NCBI RefSeq assembly: GCF_022809775.1
Contig: NZ_CP094380.1
Location: forward strand, 2,517,501-2,581,500
Direction: 5' to 3'
Source: Pseudodesulfovibrio tunisiensis
GTDB taxonomy: Bacteria; Desulfobacterota; Desulfovibrionia; Desulfovibrionales; Desulfovibrionaceae
DNA length: 64,000 nt
Both the position numbers and the translations under genes were made by a program. This document shows positions 1 through 9,021 of this stretch, piece by piece. The notes under the pieces were generated by a model, which had not been told where the DNA came from, did no database searches, and saw only the letters and a program-made list of their open reading frames with translations. The first letter of the stretch is position 1; the number at the start of each line of letters is the position of its first letter.

Positions 1-595
1 CTGCCGCGACAACGCAGCCCTATCCGCAAAAGGCATTCGCCCTTTGCTTCCGGTTTCAACACATACCGTGAACAGGAAAGTCAATTTTTGAATGGGGAAA
101 AAGAGACGCAACCGAACACCGCACAACAAGCCAATCCAAGGCGAAAGTGTCGCACAATATCCGCCAACAATCAAAAAGTCGAAACCCAGCAAGCATTCAA
201 CCTCCTGCCTTTCCTCATTTATTAAATGATCCCGGCAGGAAGAACACAATTATAATCATCAGGATTCCACGAACCGCAAAACCGCCGCAAACGGCCTCAT
301 GCACATGCACGGACAATCTGCGACGGCTTCGACAAAAGGCTTTGGAAAGGCCTCCCCCCTCTGCCTCCTTCTTCAACAAGACAAATTCTCCCCGAATGGG
401 GAGAAACAGGGGGCAACGGATCGCATGCCCTGAAACACCACACCAATCCACGCAAAACCGCCGCAAACAGCCCATGCACATGCACGGACAGTCTGCGGCG
501 GTTTCGACAAAAAGCTTTGGGGAATCCTGACCCCCTTTCCCGAAAGGGGTTCAAGCCGCCGGAGGCCTCTTCAACGCCCGGCGACAGGCACCCTG
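1..595. other. Non-coding segment with repeats
   Basis: I see no convincing gene here. The open frames are short, overlap one another on both strands and encode Arg/Pro-rich peptides without family resemblance. The segment contains a direct repeat of about 70 bp (275-345 and 451-520) and short hairpins at about 383-402 (CTCCCC/GGGGAG) and 532-549 (CCCCTTT/AAAGGGG). The second hairpin lies 46 bases past the stop of the minus-strand GNAT gene but has no T-tract, so a terminator role is uncertain. Confidence 0.5.
275..520. repeat. Pair of ~70-bp direct repeats
   Basis: Copies at 275-345 and 451-520 both begin with CGCAAAACCGCCGCAAAC and end with GCTTTGG. Both contain CATGCACATGCACGGACA. They differ at a handful of positions plus one indel, with period about 176 bp. 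Both copies are in the same orientation. The function is unknown, and an intergenic repeat family is the simplest reading. Confidence 0.7.
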
Positions 596-1456
596 CTAGT
601 CCAGCTTGAGCCCCAGCAGCACGACTTCGGAATAGGCCAGATCAATGTCGGCCGGGGCCACGCGAGAGGACTTGCAGAAGCGCGGGGCCTTGATGCGCTC
701 GACCTGCGCACCCGGGCCGTCGTTGTCCACGAACCGGCGATCCGCGGCCAGCACGCATTTGCCCTCGGGCAGAAGCGCCTCGGCAATGTCGTGCACCCGA
801 TCCGAGAACAGCCGGGCATTGGAGCGGTACAGCACGTCGTGATACAGGACATCGTCGCCCTTGAGCGCCCGGGAAAGCAGAAGCAGGCATTGCGTGCAAC
901 GCGTGGTGACGAGTACCGGAGTTGCAAAGAATCCCTGATGATCCTCGAACACCCGAAGCTCATTGGGATTGGCCTGCCGCCGAATTTCCTCGGGATCGGC
1001 CACCACTTCCAGATTGTCATAGGCATGGCCGTCCTTTTTCCAGAGCAGACGCTCCTCCTCCAGCACGTCCAGACCGAGCTTCCTGTAATGTTCCCTGCGC
1101 TTTGGCGAAAGCGAAACAACGGAATAGGTCACGTCCGGATCGGACGCGGCAAGACGCACGAGCTCGCTGCCCAACCCCTGCCCGCGATATTCGCGCATCA
1201 GGTACCAGGACGTGAAGTTCACGAACCGTTCGCGGTGGCCATTGATCAGACGGGACGAGCAGATGTGTCCGTGAAATCCCACGATGGCCCCGTCGTCCTC
1301 GACGACAAGACCGATGTCCGGGTTGTCCGCACACCAGTCCGGAGCGAACAGGCCGAGCCAGCGTTCCATGGAAAATTCGGGATTCATGCGGGAATGCAGC
1401 AATCGGCAGATGCCGACAACGTCTTCGCGTTCGGCTTTGCGGATGATGGGGTTCAT
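596..1456 (-). CDS. GNAT family N-acetyltransferase
   Basis: A 286-residue protein whose N-terminal ~150 residues form a GNAT acyl-CoA-dependent acetyltransferase domain. The acetyl-CoA loop is visible as YRGQGLGSEL, following a typical strand WYLMRE. The C-terminal half is less conserved and may bind the acceptor. The start at 1456 was chosen over an upstream in-frame ATG because a GGAGG precedes it at correct spacing. It also overlaps the stop of the upstream deacetylase by four bases (ATGA), so the two are translationally coupled. Context with a NodB-like deacetylase and divergent glycosyltransferases suggests a sugar or cell-surface amine as substrate (inference). Confidence 0.82.
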   Translation of the reverse strand: MNPIIRKAEREDVVGICRLLHSRMNPEFSMERWLGLFAPDWCADNPDIGLVVEDDGAIVGFHGHICSSRLINGHRERFVNFTSWYLMREYRGQGLGSELVRLAASDPDVTYSVVSLSPKRREHYRKLGLDVLEEERLLWKKDGHAYDNLEVVADPEEIRRQANPNELRVFEDHQGFFATPVLVTTRCTQCLLLLSRALKGDDVLYHDVLYRSNARLFSDRVHDIAEALLPEGKCVLAADRRFVDNDGPGAQVERIKAPRFCKSSRVAPADIDLAYSEVVLLGLKLD

Positions 1457-2235
1457 GTCCTTGCCTCCTCGGGCCAGATTTCCGGGGGTACGGCCCAGCG
1501 TGCCGCGGGATGCCGGGCCAGTGCGGTTGCCAGTGTCTCGAAGAAATTCCATGCCGCCCGGTCCATTTCCAGATGATGCGTGAGAATGCCGGACGGCAGC
1601 AGCGGGTCATGTTCGCCGGTGCGCTTGCGCTGAAGATGCTCCACCAGATCGGCCACGCACCGGGTTTCGCCGCTGAATCGCGCCTGCCCGCTCTCCCAGT
1701 CGAGCAGATCGCAGGGCACGCCCACCACGCGTACGCCGGGAGGCGGCGTCGGCCCGGACCTGCGGTAGCCTGCGGAAACGCCTCGAATGCCCAGCCCGGG
1801 CAACTCGGGCCAGAGCGCGGGATCCATCCTGTTCCACGGCGGCACCACCACGGGCACGAATCGTTTGCCGAACAGACCGGACAGGATGTCCCTGCCCTGA
1901 CGCAGATCGGCCAGCACCTGAGGCAGCGGACGGTGCAAGCCCAGCTCCCATGCTCCGTTGCCCTTGGGCGCATGATTCACATGGGCCAGCCCGTGCTGGA
2001 GAATCCAGATCAGCGGTTCGGACTCCAGCCGACGCGCCAGCGGCTCGCCGACCCGGGCCGGAATCGCAGCCAGCCCGCACGGCGCACCGTACCTGTTGGT
2101 CATGTTCAGCAGTTCGTCCAGTTCCGGACAGGGATGTGCGGCATCGTCGTCCCGCCACCAGAACAGGGCATCCCGGCCCGCAAGGGACCAGGCGTCAAGT
2201 TCCTTGAGCAGGGGGACAAGCGCGTTCGAGGTCAT
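1453..2235 (-). CDS. Polysaccharide deacetylase-like protein
   Basis: A 260-residue protein with the NodB-type metal-dependent deacetylase pattern. It has an N-terminal Asp cluster (WWRDDDA), a His pair spaced as in the zinc-binding motif (HGLAHVNH), the PPWNR segment and a late HHLEMD motif. There is no signal peptide, so it probably acts in the cytoplasm on a sugar precursor. A GGAG stands before the ATG at 2235. It is the first gene of a two-gene minus-strand unit with the GNAT protein, a plausible deacetylate/reacetylate pair. The divergent radical SAM gene begins 115 bp away. Family assignment is good; the substrate is unknown. Confidence 0.78.
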   Translation of the reverse strand: MTSNALVPLLKELDAWSLAGRDALFWWRDDDAAHPCPELDELLNMTNRYGAPCGLAAIPARVGEPLARRLESEPLIWILQHGLAHVNHAPKGNGAWELGLHRPLPQVLADLRQGRDILSGLFGKRFVPVVVPPWNRMDPALWPELPGLGIRGVSAGYRRSGPTPPPGVRVVGVPCDLLDWESGQARFSGETRCVADLVEHLQRKRTGEHDPLLPSGILTHHLEMDRAAWNFFETLATALARHPAARWAVPPEIWPEEART

Positions 2236-2349
2236 GGCATCTCCGCTGGGGGTGGCAGCCACGCCCTTTTATCAGAACCTATAGAGAAACGCCAATGGAA
2301 TTGCTGGCATTTTTCCCTGTGCCATGGCAGTGTGGCTGCGGAGGTTTCC

Positions 2350-3459
2350 ATGAACCCGCACGTCCCTGTGAACAACCTGCTGTGGAACATGACGCGCAAG
2401 TGCAATTTCCGTTGCGAATACTGCTACTTCCCGCATGACAACACCCCTGTCGAGACCACGCTTCCCGTGGAACGCATTCTGGATTTCCTGTCCGCAACCA
2501 ACGAAAAATGGACCGTGGGCATGACCGGAGGCGAGCCGTTCATCTACCCGAAATTCGTGGATATCTGCGCGGCTCTCTCCGCAGAGCATAGAATCGCCGT
2601 AGACACCAATCTGTCGGTCTCGTCCAAGGTGCGGGACTTTGCCGAACGCATCGACCCGGACCGGGTGGACGATCTGTACGTGGCCCTGCACATTGCGGAA
2701 CGGGAACGCGTCAAGGGGGTGCCCGCGTTCATCGAAAACGCACGGCTCCTGCTGGACAAGGGCTTCAACGTGATCGTGAACTACGTGGTGCATCCCGACC
2801 TGCTGGACCGCTATCACGAGGACGCGGCCCGTTTCGCTTCCCACGACATCCGCATCACGCCCCGGCCCTTCAAGGGCAGACACGAGGGCAGACGGTATCC
2901 CGAGGCATACGGAGAACAGGGCCGGGCCGTATTTGCGGACTTTCCGGAACAGGGACGCAAGATCGCCTACAATTTCGAGGGCATCCCCTGCTCGGCCGGA
3001 CGCACTCTGCTGCGCATGGAACCGGACGGCACCGTGTTCCGCTGCCCGGGCGACAAGACCGTGCTCGGCAACGTCATGGAGGACGTGACCCTGCTGGATG
3101 GCGACGAACCGTGCCGGGTGCGGCGCTGTCCGTGCCGAGGGCTGGATCACCTCCGGCTGGAACCGTTTCAGCAGCACATGGTGAACGGGGTGCAGTACCT
3201 TGTGGTGGGCGACCCGGAAAACGCGCGTGCCGAGCTGGAACAGGCGGATTCGCTGCGCCCCGGACTGGGGCAGGTACTCAACAATCTGGGCGTTGCCGCA
3301 TGGAAGCAGGGCCAACGCGGCGAGGCTGCGGACCTGTTTGCGCGCGGTCTGGATGCGGCTCCGGAGTCCGAGACCCTGCGCGCCAATCTTGCGGGCATAC
3401 TGGATCCGGCCCCGGATTTCGAACCGGGCATCAGCCTGCGCATCGTGCCAACTGCCTGA
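2350..3459 (+). CDS. Radical SAM protein with SPASM-like cysteines and TPR tail
   Basis: A 369-residue protein. The radical SAM 4Fe-4S signature CNFRCEYC (Cys18, Cys22, Cys25) is followed by the MTGGEPF glycine-rich SAM-binding motif. A second cysteine group around residues 218-262 (CSAGR, FRCPG, RRCPCRG) resembles a SPASM/twitch auxiliary cluster. The C-terminal ~90 residues read as two TPR-like helices hairpins (ending before LAGILDPAP). A much longer open frame extends upstream but overlaps the deacetylase antisense. ATG 2350 gives the conserved N-terminus. It lies upstream of two glycosyltransferases and divergent from the deacetylase, so it may modify a glycan or a glycopeptide. Its substrate is not known. 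Confidence 0.85.
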   Translation: MNPHVPVNNLLWNMTRKCNFRCEYCYFPHDNTPVETTLPVERILDFLSATNEKWTVGMTGGEPFIYPKFVDICAALSAEHRIAVDTNLSVSSKVRDFAERIDPDRVDDLYVALHIAERERVKGVPAFIENARLLLDKGFNVIVNYVVHPDLLDRYHEDAARFASHDIRITPRPFKGRHEGRRYPEAYGEQGRAVFADFPEQGRKIAYNFEGIPCSAGRTLLRMEPDGTVFRCPGDKTVLGNVMEDVTLLDGDEPCRVRRCPCRGLDHLRLEPFQQHMVNGVQYLVVGDPENARAELEQADSLRPGLGQVLNNLGVAAWKQGQRGEAADLFARGLDAAPESETLRANLAGILDPAPDFEPGISLRIVPTA

Positions 3460-3625
3460 ACACACGGAAATAGTATCCTCAAGAGTATAAAATATTCAAC
3501 CTTCTTAAACCTTTTGTAGACAGAAATTCGTCATGCAGGTAACGTGCTGGCTACTTCCGGAGGGAATGGGAGCCCTGTGGAAAAACAGAAATGAACCAGC
3601 CCGCGCCCCTGGCGCGTGATTCCAT

Positions 3626-4794
3626 ATGCACGAACCCGGCACCTACGATATCCTGATGTATTCCCACGACACCTATGGTCTGGGGCACATCCGGCGCACC
3701 ATGGCCATCGCCCGGCACCTTGCCGAACCCGGGGTGAACATCCTCATCGTCACGGGCTCGCCCATTGTGGGCCGGTTCTCCTTTCCACAGGGCATCGATT
3801 TCGTGCGCATGCCCGGCATGATAAAAAAAGCAATTCCCTGTATGTGCCCCACTCCATCAAGGTGGACCCCAAGCACGCCATTTCCATCAGGAAAAACATC
3901 ATCTCGGCCACGGCAAAAACCTTCAAGCCCGACCTGTTCATCGTGGACAAGGTGCCCACAGGGCTGAAGAACGAGGTCATGCCCACCCTGAAATGGATGC
4001 GCAAGCACCTGCCCTGCTCCAAGGTCGTATGCGGCCTGCGCGACGTGCTGGACAGTGCGAAAAGCACACGTGCGGAATGGAAGCGCAAGAAATTCGCAGA
4101 TGTGCTGCGCGAGCTGTACAGCGAAGTCTGGGTCTACGGAGAGCAGTGCCTGTATGACGCGATCGAACAGTACGCCATTCCCGAGGACATTGCGGCCAAG
4201 ACCGTGTTCACGGGCTACATTCCGCGCAAGCGGCCGGGCAGACGCAACGGCCGGAAAAAGGCCAAACAGGTGCTCGTGACCATCGGGGGCGGTGGCGACG
4301 GATACGACGTGCTGGACACGTATCTGCGCATGCTGGAGTCCAACGGCACCGTGGACTTCGAAACCCTGATGATCACCGGACCGTTTCTGGCCCCGAGCAA
4401 GCTGGACGAGCTGGCGGACCGCGCCCGGGCCGTGCGGGTACGCATCACCCCGTTCGTCAAGAACATCGAGAAGAAGATGTCGCTGGCCGACGTGGTGGTG
4501 AGCATGGGCGGCTACAACACCATGTGCGAGATACTTTCCCTGCGCAAACCCGCGCTGGTCATCCCGCGCGACATGCCGCGCGAGGAACAGCTCATCCGGG
4601 CCCGGGTATTCCGGGAACGCGGCCTGTGCGACTACATCAGGTGGGGCGAGGTCACGCCCGAACGCATGCGCGAAAAACTTGACACCCTGCTCAACCGCCC
4701 CGAACCCTACATCGACGCCATCAGCAATTTTCCCATGACCGGGCTGGATGTGATGCGCGAGCGCATAGCCCGGTTCCGCGAGGAATGTTCATGA
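3626..4794 (+). CDS. GT28-like glycosyltransferase (COG4671-type), interrupted by a -1 frame change
   Basis: Two overlapping frames together encode one protein. The N-terminal part from ATG 3626 (MYSHDTYGLGHIRRT, a MurG/GT28-type glycine-rich N-domain) runs into an A7 run at 3824-3830 (ATG ATA AAA AAA GCA). The rest continues in the -1 frame from SNSLYVPHSIKVD through a GT28 C-domain with VTIGGGGDG and the donor-binding VVVSMGGYNTMCEIL. Adding one A, or slipping back one base on A AAA AAA, restores MIKKSNSLYV and a protein of about 390 residues. It overlaps the next glycosyltransferase by ATGA. Either programmed slippage, a true one-base deletion or a sequencing error is possible. The predicted role is glycosyl transfer to a surface glycan. 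Confidence 0.75.
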
Positions 4795-6071
4795 CCCGAC
4801 ATCCGGATTCCGACGGGAATTCCGCTGGTACCCTCGGCATGGTCCTGAAGGGGTACCCCCGCATTTCCGAGACCTTCATATCCAATGAAATACGGCTGCT
4901 GGAGCGGATGGGATTCCGTATCCACATCTTTTCCATGCGCGCGCCGCGCGAGAACTTCACCCACGATTCCATCAGGGAGATCAGGGCCCGGGTCACGTAT
5001 CTGCCGGAAACCATGATCAAGGGGCTGCCCGCGCTCCTGCGCCAGACCTTCCGGTTCGCCCTGCGCCATCCGCGCCGATTCGGCAAGGGGCTGGCCCTGA
5101 TGCGCACGCGATTCGCGCTGGCCCCCAAGGTGCATACATGGGTCAAGCACATCCTTCAGGGCGCATATCTGGCCCAGACCGTGGAGGACGAGCACATCGA
5201 TCTGGCGCACCTGCACGCACATTTTGCGCACACCCCGACCACGGTGGCCATGTACGCGGCCATCTTCACGGATGTGCCGTTCAGTTTCACGGCCCATGCC
5301 AAGGATATCTATACGCAGGACCCGCGCCGCATTCTGGACAAGCTGGACATGGCCAGATTCGTGGTCACCTGCACGAAATACAACGAGCTGCACCTGCGTA
5401 CCATCTGCCACAATGCCAGGCCGGTGCACTGCGTGTACCACGGCATCAATCTGGACCTGTTCTCGCCCAACGGCAAATCCGTGCAGGCAATGCCACCCTA
5501 CGACATCCTGACCGTGGCCAGATTCGTGCCGAAAAAGGGACTGGACACGGTGCTGCGCGCCCTGAAGCTCCTGCGCGATCAGGGCATGGACTTCCGCTAC
5601 ACACTGGTGGGCGAAGGCACGGAACAACCGCGCATCACGGCCCTGATTCACGATCTCGGACTGGAGCACGTGGTCTCCCTGCCCGGCACCATCACGCATG
5701 ATCAGGTCATCCGACTGCTGCACACTGCGGACTGCTTTGCCCTTGGCTGCCGCGAGGCCGAGGACGGGGACCGGGACGGCATTCCCAACGTGGTGGCCGA
5801 GGCCATGGCCGTGGGCGTTCCGGTTGCCGCAACCACGGTATCCGGCCTGCCGGAGATGGTGGAACACGAATCCACGGGCCTGCTCTGCGCCCCGAACGAC
5901 CCCGCAGCCCTGGCCGCCAACATCCGCCGCATTCTGGAAGACGCGCCCCTGCGCGCCCGCCTCATCCCGGCCGGCATCGACAAGGTCCGCGCCGTGTTCG
6001 ACAACAAGCAGCTCATCCGCGAGCTCGGCGAAATCTACGCGGCACACGGCGTGCCGAGAGCCGGGAACTGA
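4791..6071 (+). CDS. GT4 family glycosyltransferase
   Basis: A protein of about 426 residues with the two-Rossmann GT-B fold of GT4 retaining glycosyltransferases. The N-domain carries HLHAHFAH and FTAHAKDIY, the linker to the donor domain reads VARFVPKKGLDTVLRAL, and the nucleotide-sugar site shows the E-x7-E arrangement around GIPNVVAEAMAVG. ATG 4791 was preferred to the ATG at 4785 because GAGGA stands 6 bases upstream and the start overlaps the preceding stop as ATGA. It works with the preceding GT28-like enzyme in the same operon; the acceptor is unknown. The gene ends 205 bp before the lipoprotein gene. Confidence 0.88.
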   Translation: MTRHPDSDGNSAGTLGMVLKGYPRISETFISNEIRLLERMGFRIHIFSMRAPRENFTHDSIREIRARVTYLPETMIKGLPALLRQTFRFALRHPRRFGKGLALMRTRFALAPKVHTWVKHILQGAYLAQTVEDEHIDLAHLHAHFAHTPTTVAMYAAIFTDVPFSFTAHAKDIYTQDPRRILDKLDMARFVVTCTKYNELHLRTICHNARPVHCVYHGINLDLFSPNGKSVQAMPPYDILTVARFVPKKGLDTVLRALKLLRDQGMDFRYTLVGEGTEQPRITALIHDLGLEHVVSLPGTITHDQVIRLLHTADCFALGCREAEDGDRDGIPNVVAEAMAVGVPVAATTVSGLPEMVEHESTGLLCAPNDPAALAANIRRILEDAPLRARLIPAGIDKVRAVFDNKQLIRELGEIYAAHGVPRAGN

Positions 6072-6276
6072 CGGACTGTTGGAAACCAAATCCCGGCAAT
6101 CCGTTCACATGAATCATGGCGATTGATAGACAGACACATTGTTTTGTTGTATTCGATCGTCGTTTTTCAATATTTCCTTTGACTTCTTCTTGACCGCAAA
6201 TCGAATGGTACGTCAGGCAATGCCGCTGACCTCATGATCCCAACAGGTATTCCTACTCATCGCAAGGAGTTGAAAA

Positions 6277-7323
6277 GTGCCCAACCAGATAAAACGCCTG
6301 ACCATATTTTTCATACCATGTCTGGCCTTTTGTTTTCTGCTCGGATGTTCCAATGCGAAAAAGGAAAGAGAGGCTTGGGTTCTCACCAATTCGTTGGCAA
6401 CACGCGATGCATACGAATCCTATATAAGAGAATTCCCTGAGGGTATTCATGTGGTCGATGCATCATGGAAACTGCTGAGCATGAAAGGCTCCGAGCAATC
6501 ATACAGGAATTTTCTGTCGATGTATCCCGACAGCCAATACAGGGAGGATGCCCTGTGGGCAATTGCCCGGGAATCTCGCGACGTACGGGATTATGAGAAA
6601 TATCTGGATGAATTCAAGCATGGAAAATACTCGGGCGAATGCACCTGGCTCATTGCCAAAGAGATCAATACCGTCGAATTGTACGAACAAGTGGCGGAAT
6701 TGATTCCCGCCAGATTTCAAGACAAGCTGAAATCAAATCTGAGCAGACTCTATGAAGAGATGCTCGAATCCCAACTGGCCAGCATCGGCAGAGCAATCGT
6801 CGACAAATGTTTTCTTGGCGGACAAAACATTGATTGCTACGCAAAAAACATCACTCGCGTCGGCAAGGACATATTCAAGGCAGATGTAAGAATCGATTGG
6901 AATGGAGCCATATTCCGATCCAACATTCACGATACCAAAGGAAATCTTCTTTTCAATGCGGACACCAGGGAATACTACTACTCAAACGATTCCGAAACCT
7001 GCTACCCCGGCATGGCCATAGAGCTAAAGAACACCACCTCGCATACCGTGCAGCTTTGGCTTGCCTATTACAGCCCGATGGATTCCGACAAACTGCTCTC
7101 CGATGGCATTTGGGAAATTCCTCCGGGCAAGTATATGACATTCTCCTCCAACGGCTTCAAAGTCTCCACTTCCCGAAGAGGCTTTTTCTACTATGCCAAG
7201 TCCAAGGATGGAAGTCGTGAATGGGCAGGAGACAATCGCATTGAGGTAAACGGACAGACTCGAAACATGCGCGTCCACAACATGAAGCAGGAAGACAATG
7301 AACTCTGCGTTGTCCTGAGATGA
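6277..7323 (+). CDS. Orphan lipoprotein
   Basis: A 348-residue protein with a signal peptide ending in the lipobox LLGC (Cys24), so it is probably an outer- or inner-membrane lipoprotein. The GTG start at 6277 is supported by AAGGAG eight bases upstream. Residues ~35-150 look like degenerate helical repeats (AYESYIREFPEG, SYRNFLSMYPDS, YEKYLDEFKHG), recalling TPR or Sel1-like stacking. The second half is beta-rich with no family I recognise. Base composition is visibly more AT-rich than flanking genes, including the ~150 bp upstream, which suggests transfer. It is monocistronic and ends before a bidirectional terminator. Confidence 0.7.
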   Translation: MPNQIKRLTIFFIPCLAFCFLLGCSNAKKEREAWVLTNSLATRDAYESYIREFPEGIHVVDASWKLLSMKGSEQSYRNFLSMYPDSQYREDALWAIARESRDVRDYEKYLDEFKHGKYSGECTWLIAKEINTVELYEQVAELIPARFQDKLKSNLSRLYEEMLESQLASIGRAIVDKCFLGGQNIDCYAKNITRVGKDIFKADVRIDWNGAIFRSNIHDTKGNLLFNADTREYYYSNDSETCYPGMAIELKNTTSHTVQLWLAYYSPMDSDKLLSDGIWEIPPGKYMTFSSNGFKVSTSRRGFFYYAKSKDGSREWAGDNRIEVNGQTRNMRVHNMKQEDNELCVVLR

Positions 7324-7392
7324 TTCGCGTCCTGACGGCAATGGCCTCAAGTGAGGCAGGAGCACAGGGACTCACTCCGACACAAACAAGAA

Positions 7393-7433
7393 AAACGGCC
7401 CGGCATCTCGCGAGATGCCGGGCCGTTTCGTTT
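7393..7433. terminator. Bidirectional rho-independent terminator
   Basis: An 18-bp perfect inverted repeat (7393-7410 with 7411-7428, AAACGGCCCGGCATCTCG and its complement) lies between convergent genes. It is followed by CGTTTTC on the plus strand and by TTCTTGTTTG on the minus strand. It serves the plus-strand lipoprotein gene and the minus-strand MBL gene. Confidence 0.85.
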
Positions 7434-7451
7434 TCTACAGGTCCATGCGGG

Positions 7452-8069
7452 CTACTTGAAAAAGGGGTTGTGTTCCTTTTCCTCGCCGGCCTTGGTGGCC
7501 GGGCCGTGGCCCGGAAGGAGCACGGTTTCCTCGGGCATGGTGAAGATGTGGGTGCGGATGGAGTTCATGAGATCCTGCGTATTGCCGCCGGTGTAGTCGG
7601 TGCGGCCCACGGAGCGGGCAAAGATCAGGTCGCCCACAAAGGCCACGCCTTCGTCCGGGAAATGGAAGGTCACGCTGCCCGGGGTATGGCCCGGGGTGGG
7701 CAGGACCACGCACTTGCAGCCCAGAAATTCCTGTTCGCCCAGTTCGAGCGGGGTGTAGGTGAATTCCTTTTCCAGTTCGGGATACCCCATTTCCCAGCCG
7801 TTGCGCACCTCTTCCTCGATCAGGAAGGCGTCCTTTTCATACACCAGCACCTCGGCTCCGGTCTCGTCGGCCAGTCTGGTCGCGCCGTAGAAATGGTCGA
7901 GATGGATGTGGGTGATGAGCACGTGCGTCAGTTCCAGACCTTCGGACTTGATGAGCTCCAGCACCTTTGCCGGATCGTCGCCCGGATCGATGAACACGGC
8001 CTTTCCATTGTCGGAAAGCAGGAAACCATTGGTCTGCAACGGGCCAAGGGGAATGATCCGAATCTGCAT
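7452..8069 (-). CDS. MBL-fold metallo-hydrolase (glyoxalase II-like)
   Basis: A 205-residue metallo-beta-lactamase-fold hydrolase. The dinuclear metal site is visible as THIHLDH (THxHxDH), with later ligands in PTPGHTPGS, the bridging Asp in FVGDLIFARSVGRTD, and the C-terminal LLPGHGP His. Short stand-alone proteins of this type are usually annotated as hydroxyacylglutathione hydrolase-like thioesterases, but the glutathione-binding C-terminal domain is absent, so the true substrate is unknown. GAGGAGAG precedes the ATG. It is transcribed alone between a terminator and the 244-bp gap below the TetR gene. Confidence 0.88.
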   Translation of the reverse strand: MQIRIIPLGPLQTNGFLLSDNGKAVFIDPGDDPAKVLELIKSEGLELTHVLITHIHLDHFYGATRLADETGAEVLVYEKDAFLIEEEVRNGWEMGYPELEKEFTYTPLELGEQEFLGCKCVVLPTPGHTPGSVTFHFPDEGVAFVGDLIFARSVGRTDYTGGNTQDLMNSIRTHIFTMPEETVLLPGHGPATKAGEEKEHNPFFK

Positions 8070-8313
8070 TATCTCTCCTCGAAAAGCTTATCCTGAATAA
8101 AGACGCCAACATGGATTGCGGAGCAAGGTTGATTTCCCTGCCGCCCGACGAATGGCGTCACGATTGCCGGAAGACATGATTGTCATGAAAATCCGTGCTT
8201 CCGGGCCTGCGTTCGGACCGGACAATCCATGTGGTACGGGCTACAATAGATATTCCCGAGCCAAGGTCAACGCACTTTTTGCTGTACGCTCGTTCGCTTG
8301 AACCGCAGAAATG

Positions 8314-9021
8314 CTAGCTCCAGCGTTCCATGACCCGTTCCAGCTCCCTGTCATGGCCGGGCAGCATGTAGCAGCCCAGAAGCTGGAAATAGTACTTCAT
8401 GGTCAGACTGACAGCGGTTTCCCTGTCCAGTTCGCCGCTGCGCACGTCCTGCAGAATGGATTTGAAGACCCGGAGGCTCACGTCGAGAAAATCCACGGTG
8501 CCTTCGGTGGTGAAGAACCCTTCTTCCACGCAATAGTCCATCATGACCCGGTTGCGCGCATACATGTTGTTGATGTTGAAGAACTGGTTGAACGGCCTGG
8601 GCCAATCCTGCACCACCTTTTCCGGAAAAAGATCATAGTACTGGTGCGTGTATTCCTCAAGTTTTTCATCGCTGTGCGTAAAAAAGATCAGTTCGTACAC
8701 TTCGGGATCGGCAAACGCGAACTCGGAAAAACATTTGCAGATGGCCATGTACCATTCGATGGAGTTCTCGCATTTGGCCAGATACGCGGGCAATGCCGCA
8801 TGATACTCGTCCAGATAACTCATGGTGGCCAGGAAGACCAGATGCGGCAGATTGTCGAAATAATTGTAGAGGGTCGCGCTGGAATATCCTGCAATATCCG
8901 ACGCCTTGCGGATCGTTACCGCATCGATGCCCTCTTTCTCGATGATCTCCCTGGCCGCTTCGATAAAGAACTTTATGGTGCGCTGCTGCTTGAGCTTCAG
9001 TCTGTCCTGAGATGTCTGCAT
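8314..9021 (-). CDS. TetR/AcrR family transcriptional regulator
   Basis: A 235-residue repressor-type regulator. The N-terminal helix-turn-helix is clear (IEKEGIDAVTIRKASDIAGYSSATLYNYF, shown here as AVTIRKASDIAG plus TLYNYFDN), and the long all-helical C-terminal ligand domain has no diagnostic motif. I chose ATG 9021; a TTG four codons upstream is also possible. It is the nearest DNA-binding protein to panF and the carnitine locus, and is read in the same direction 460 bp below panF. Regulation of either is only a guess. Confidence 0.85.
   Translation of the reverse strand: MQTSQDRLKLKQQRTIKFFIEAAREIIEKEGIDAVTIRKASDIAGYSSATLYNYFDNLPHLVFLATMSYLDEYHAALPAYLAKCENSIEWYMAICKCFSEFAFADPEVYELIFFTHSDEKLEEYTHQYYDLFPEKVVQDWPRPFNQFFNINNMYARNRVMMDYCVEEGFFTTEGTVDFLDVSLRVFKSILQDVRSGELDRETAVSLTMKYYFQLLGCYMLPGHDRELERVMERWS

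Noticed and set aside
147..530. A 127-codon plus-strand frame at the left edge and overlapping minus-strand frames
   Set aside because: They span the direct repeats, overlap one another on opposite strands and have low-complexity composition.
3480..3600. Riboswitch-like segment with CTTCCGGAGGG and GGTAACG
   Set aside because: Some short motifs recall the c-di-GMP-I riboswitch, but the order and the GCAAA core are missing on both strands.
3533..3619. A 28-codon open frame before the GT28-like gene
   Set aside because: No ribosome binding site and no recognisable features. It could be a leader peptide, but nothing supports it.
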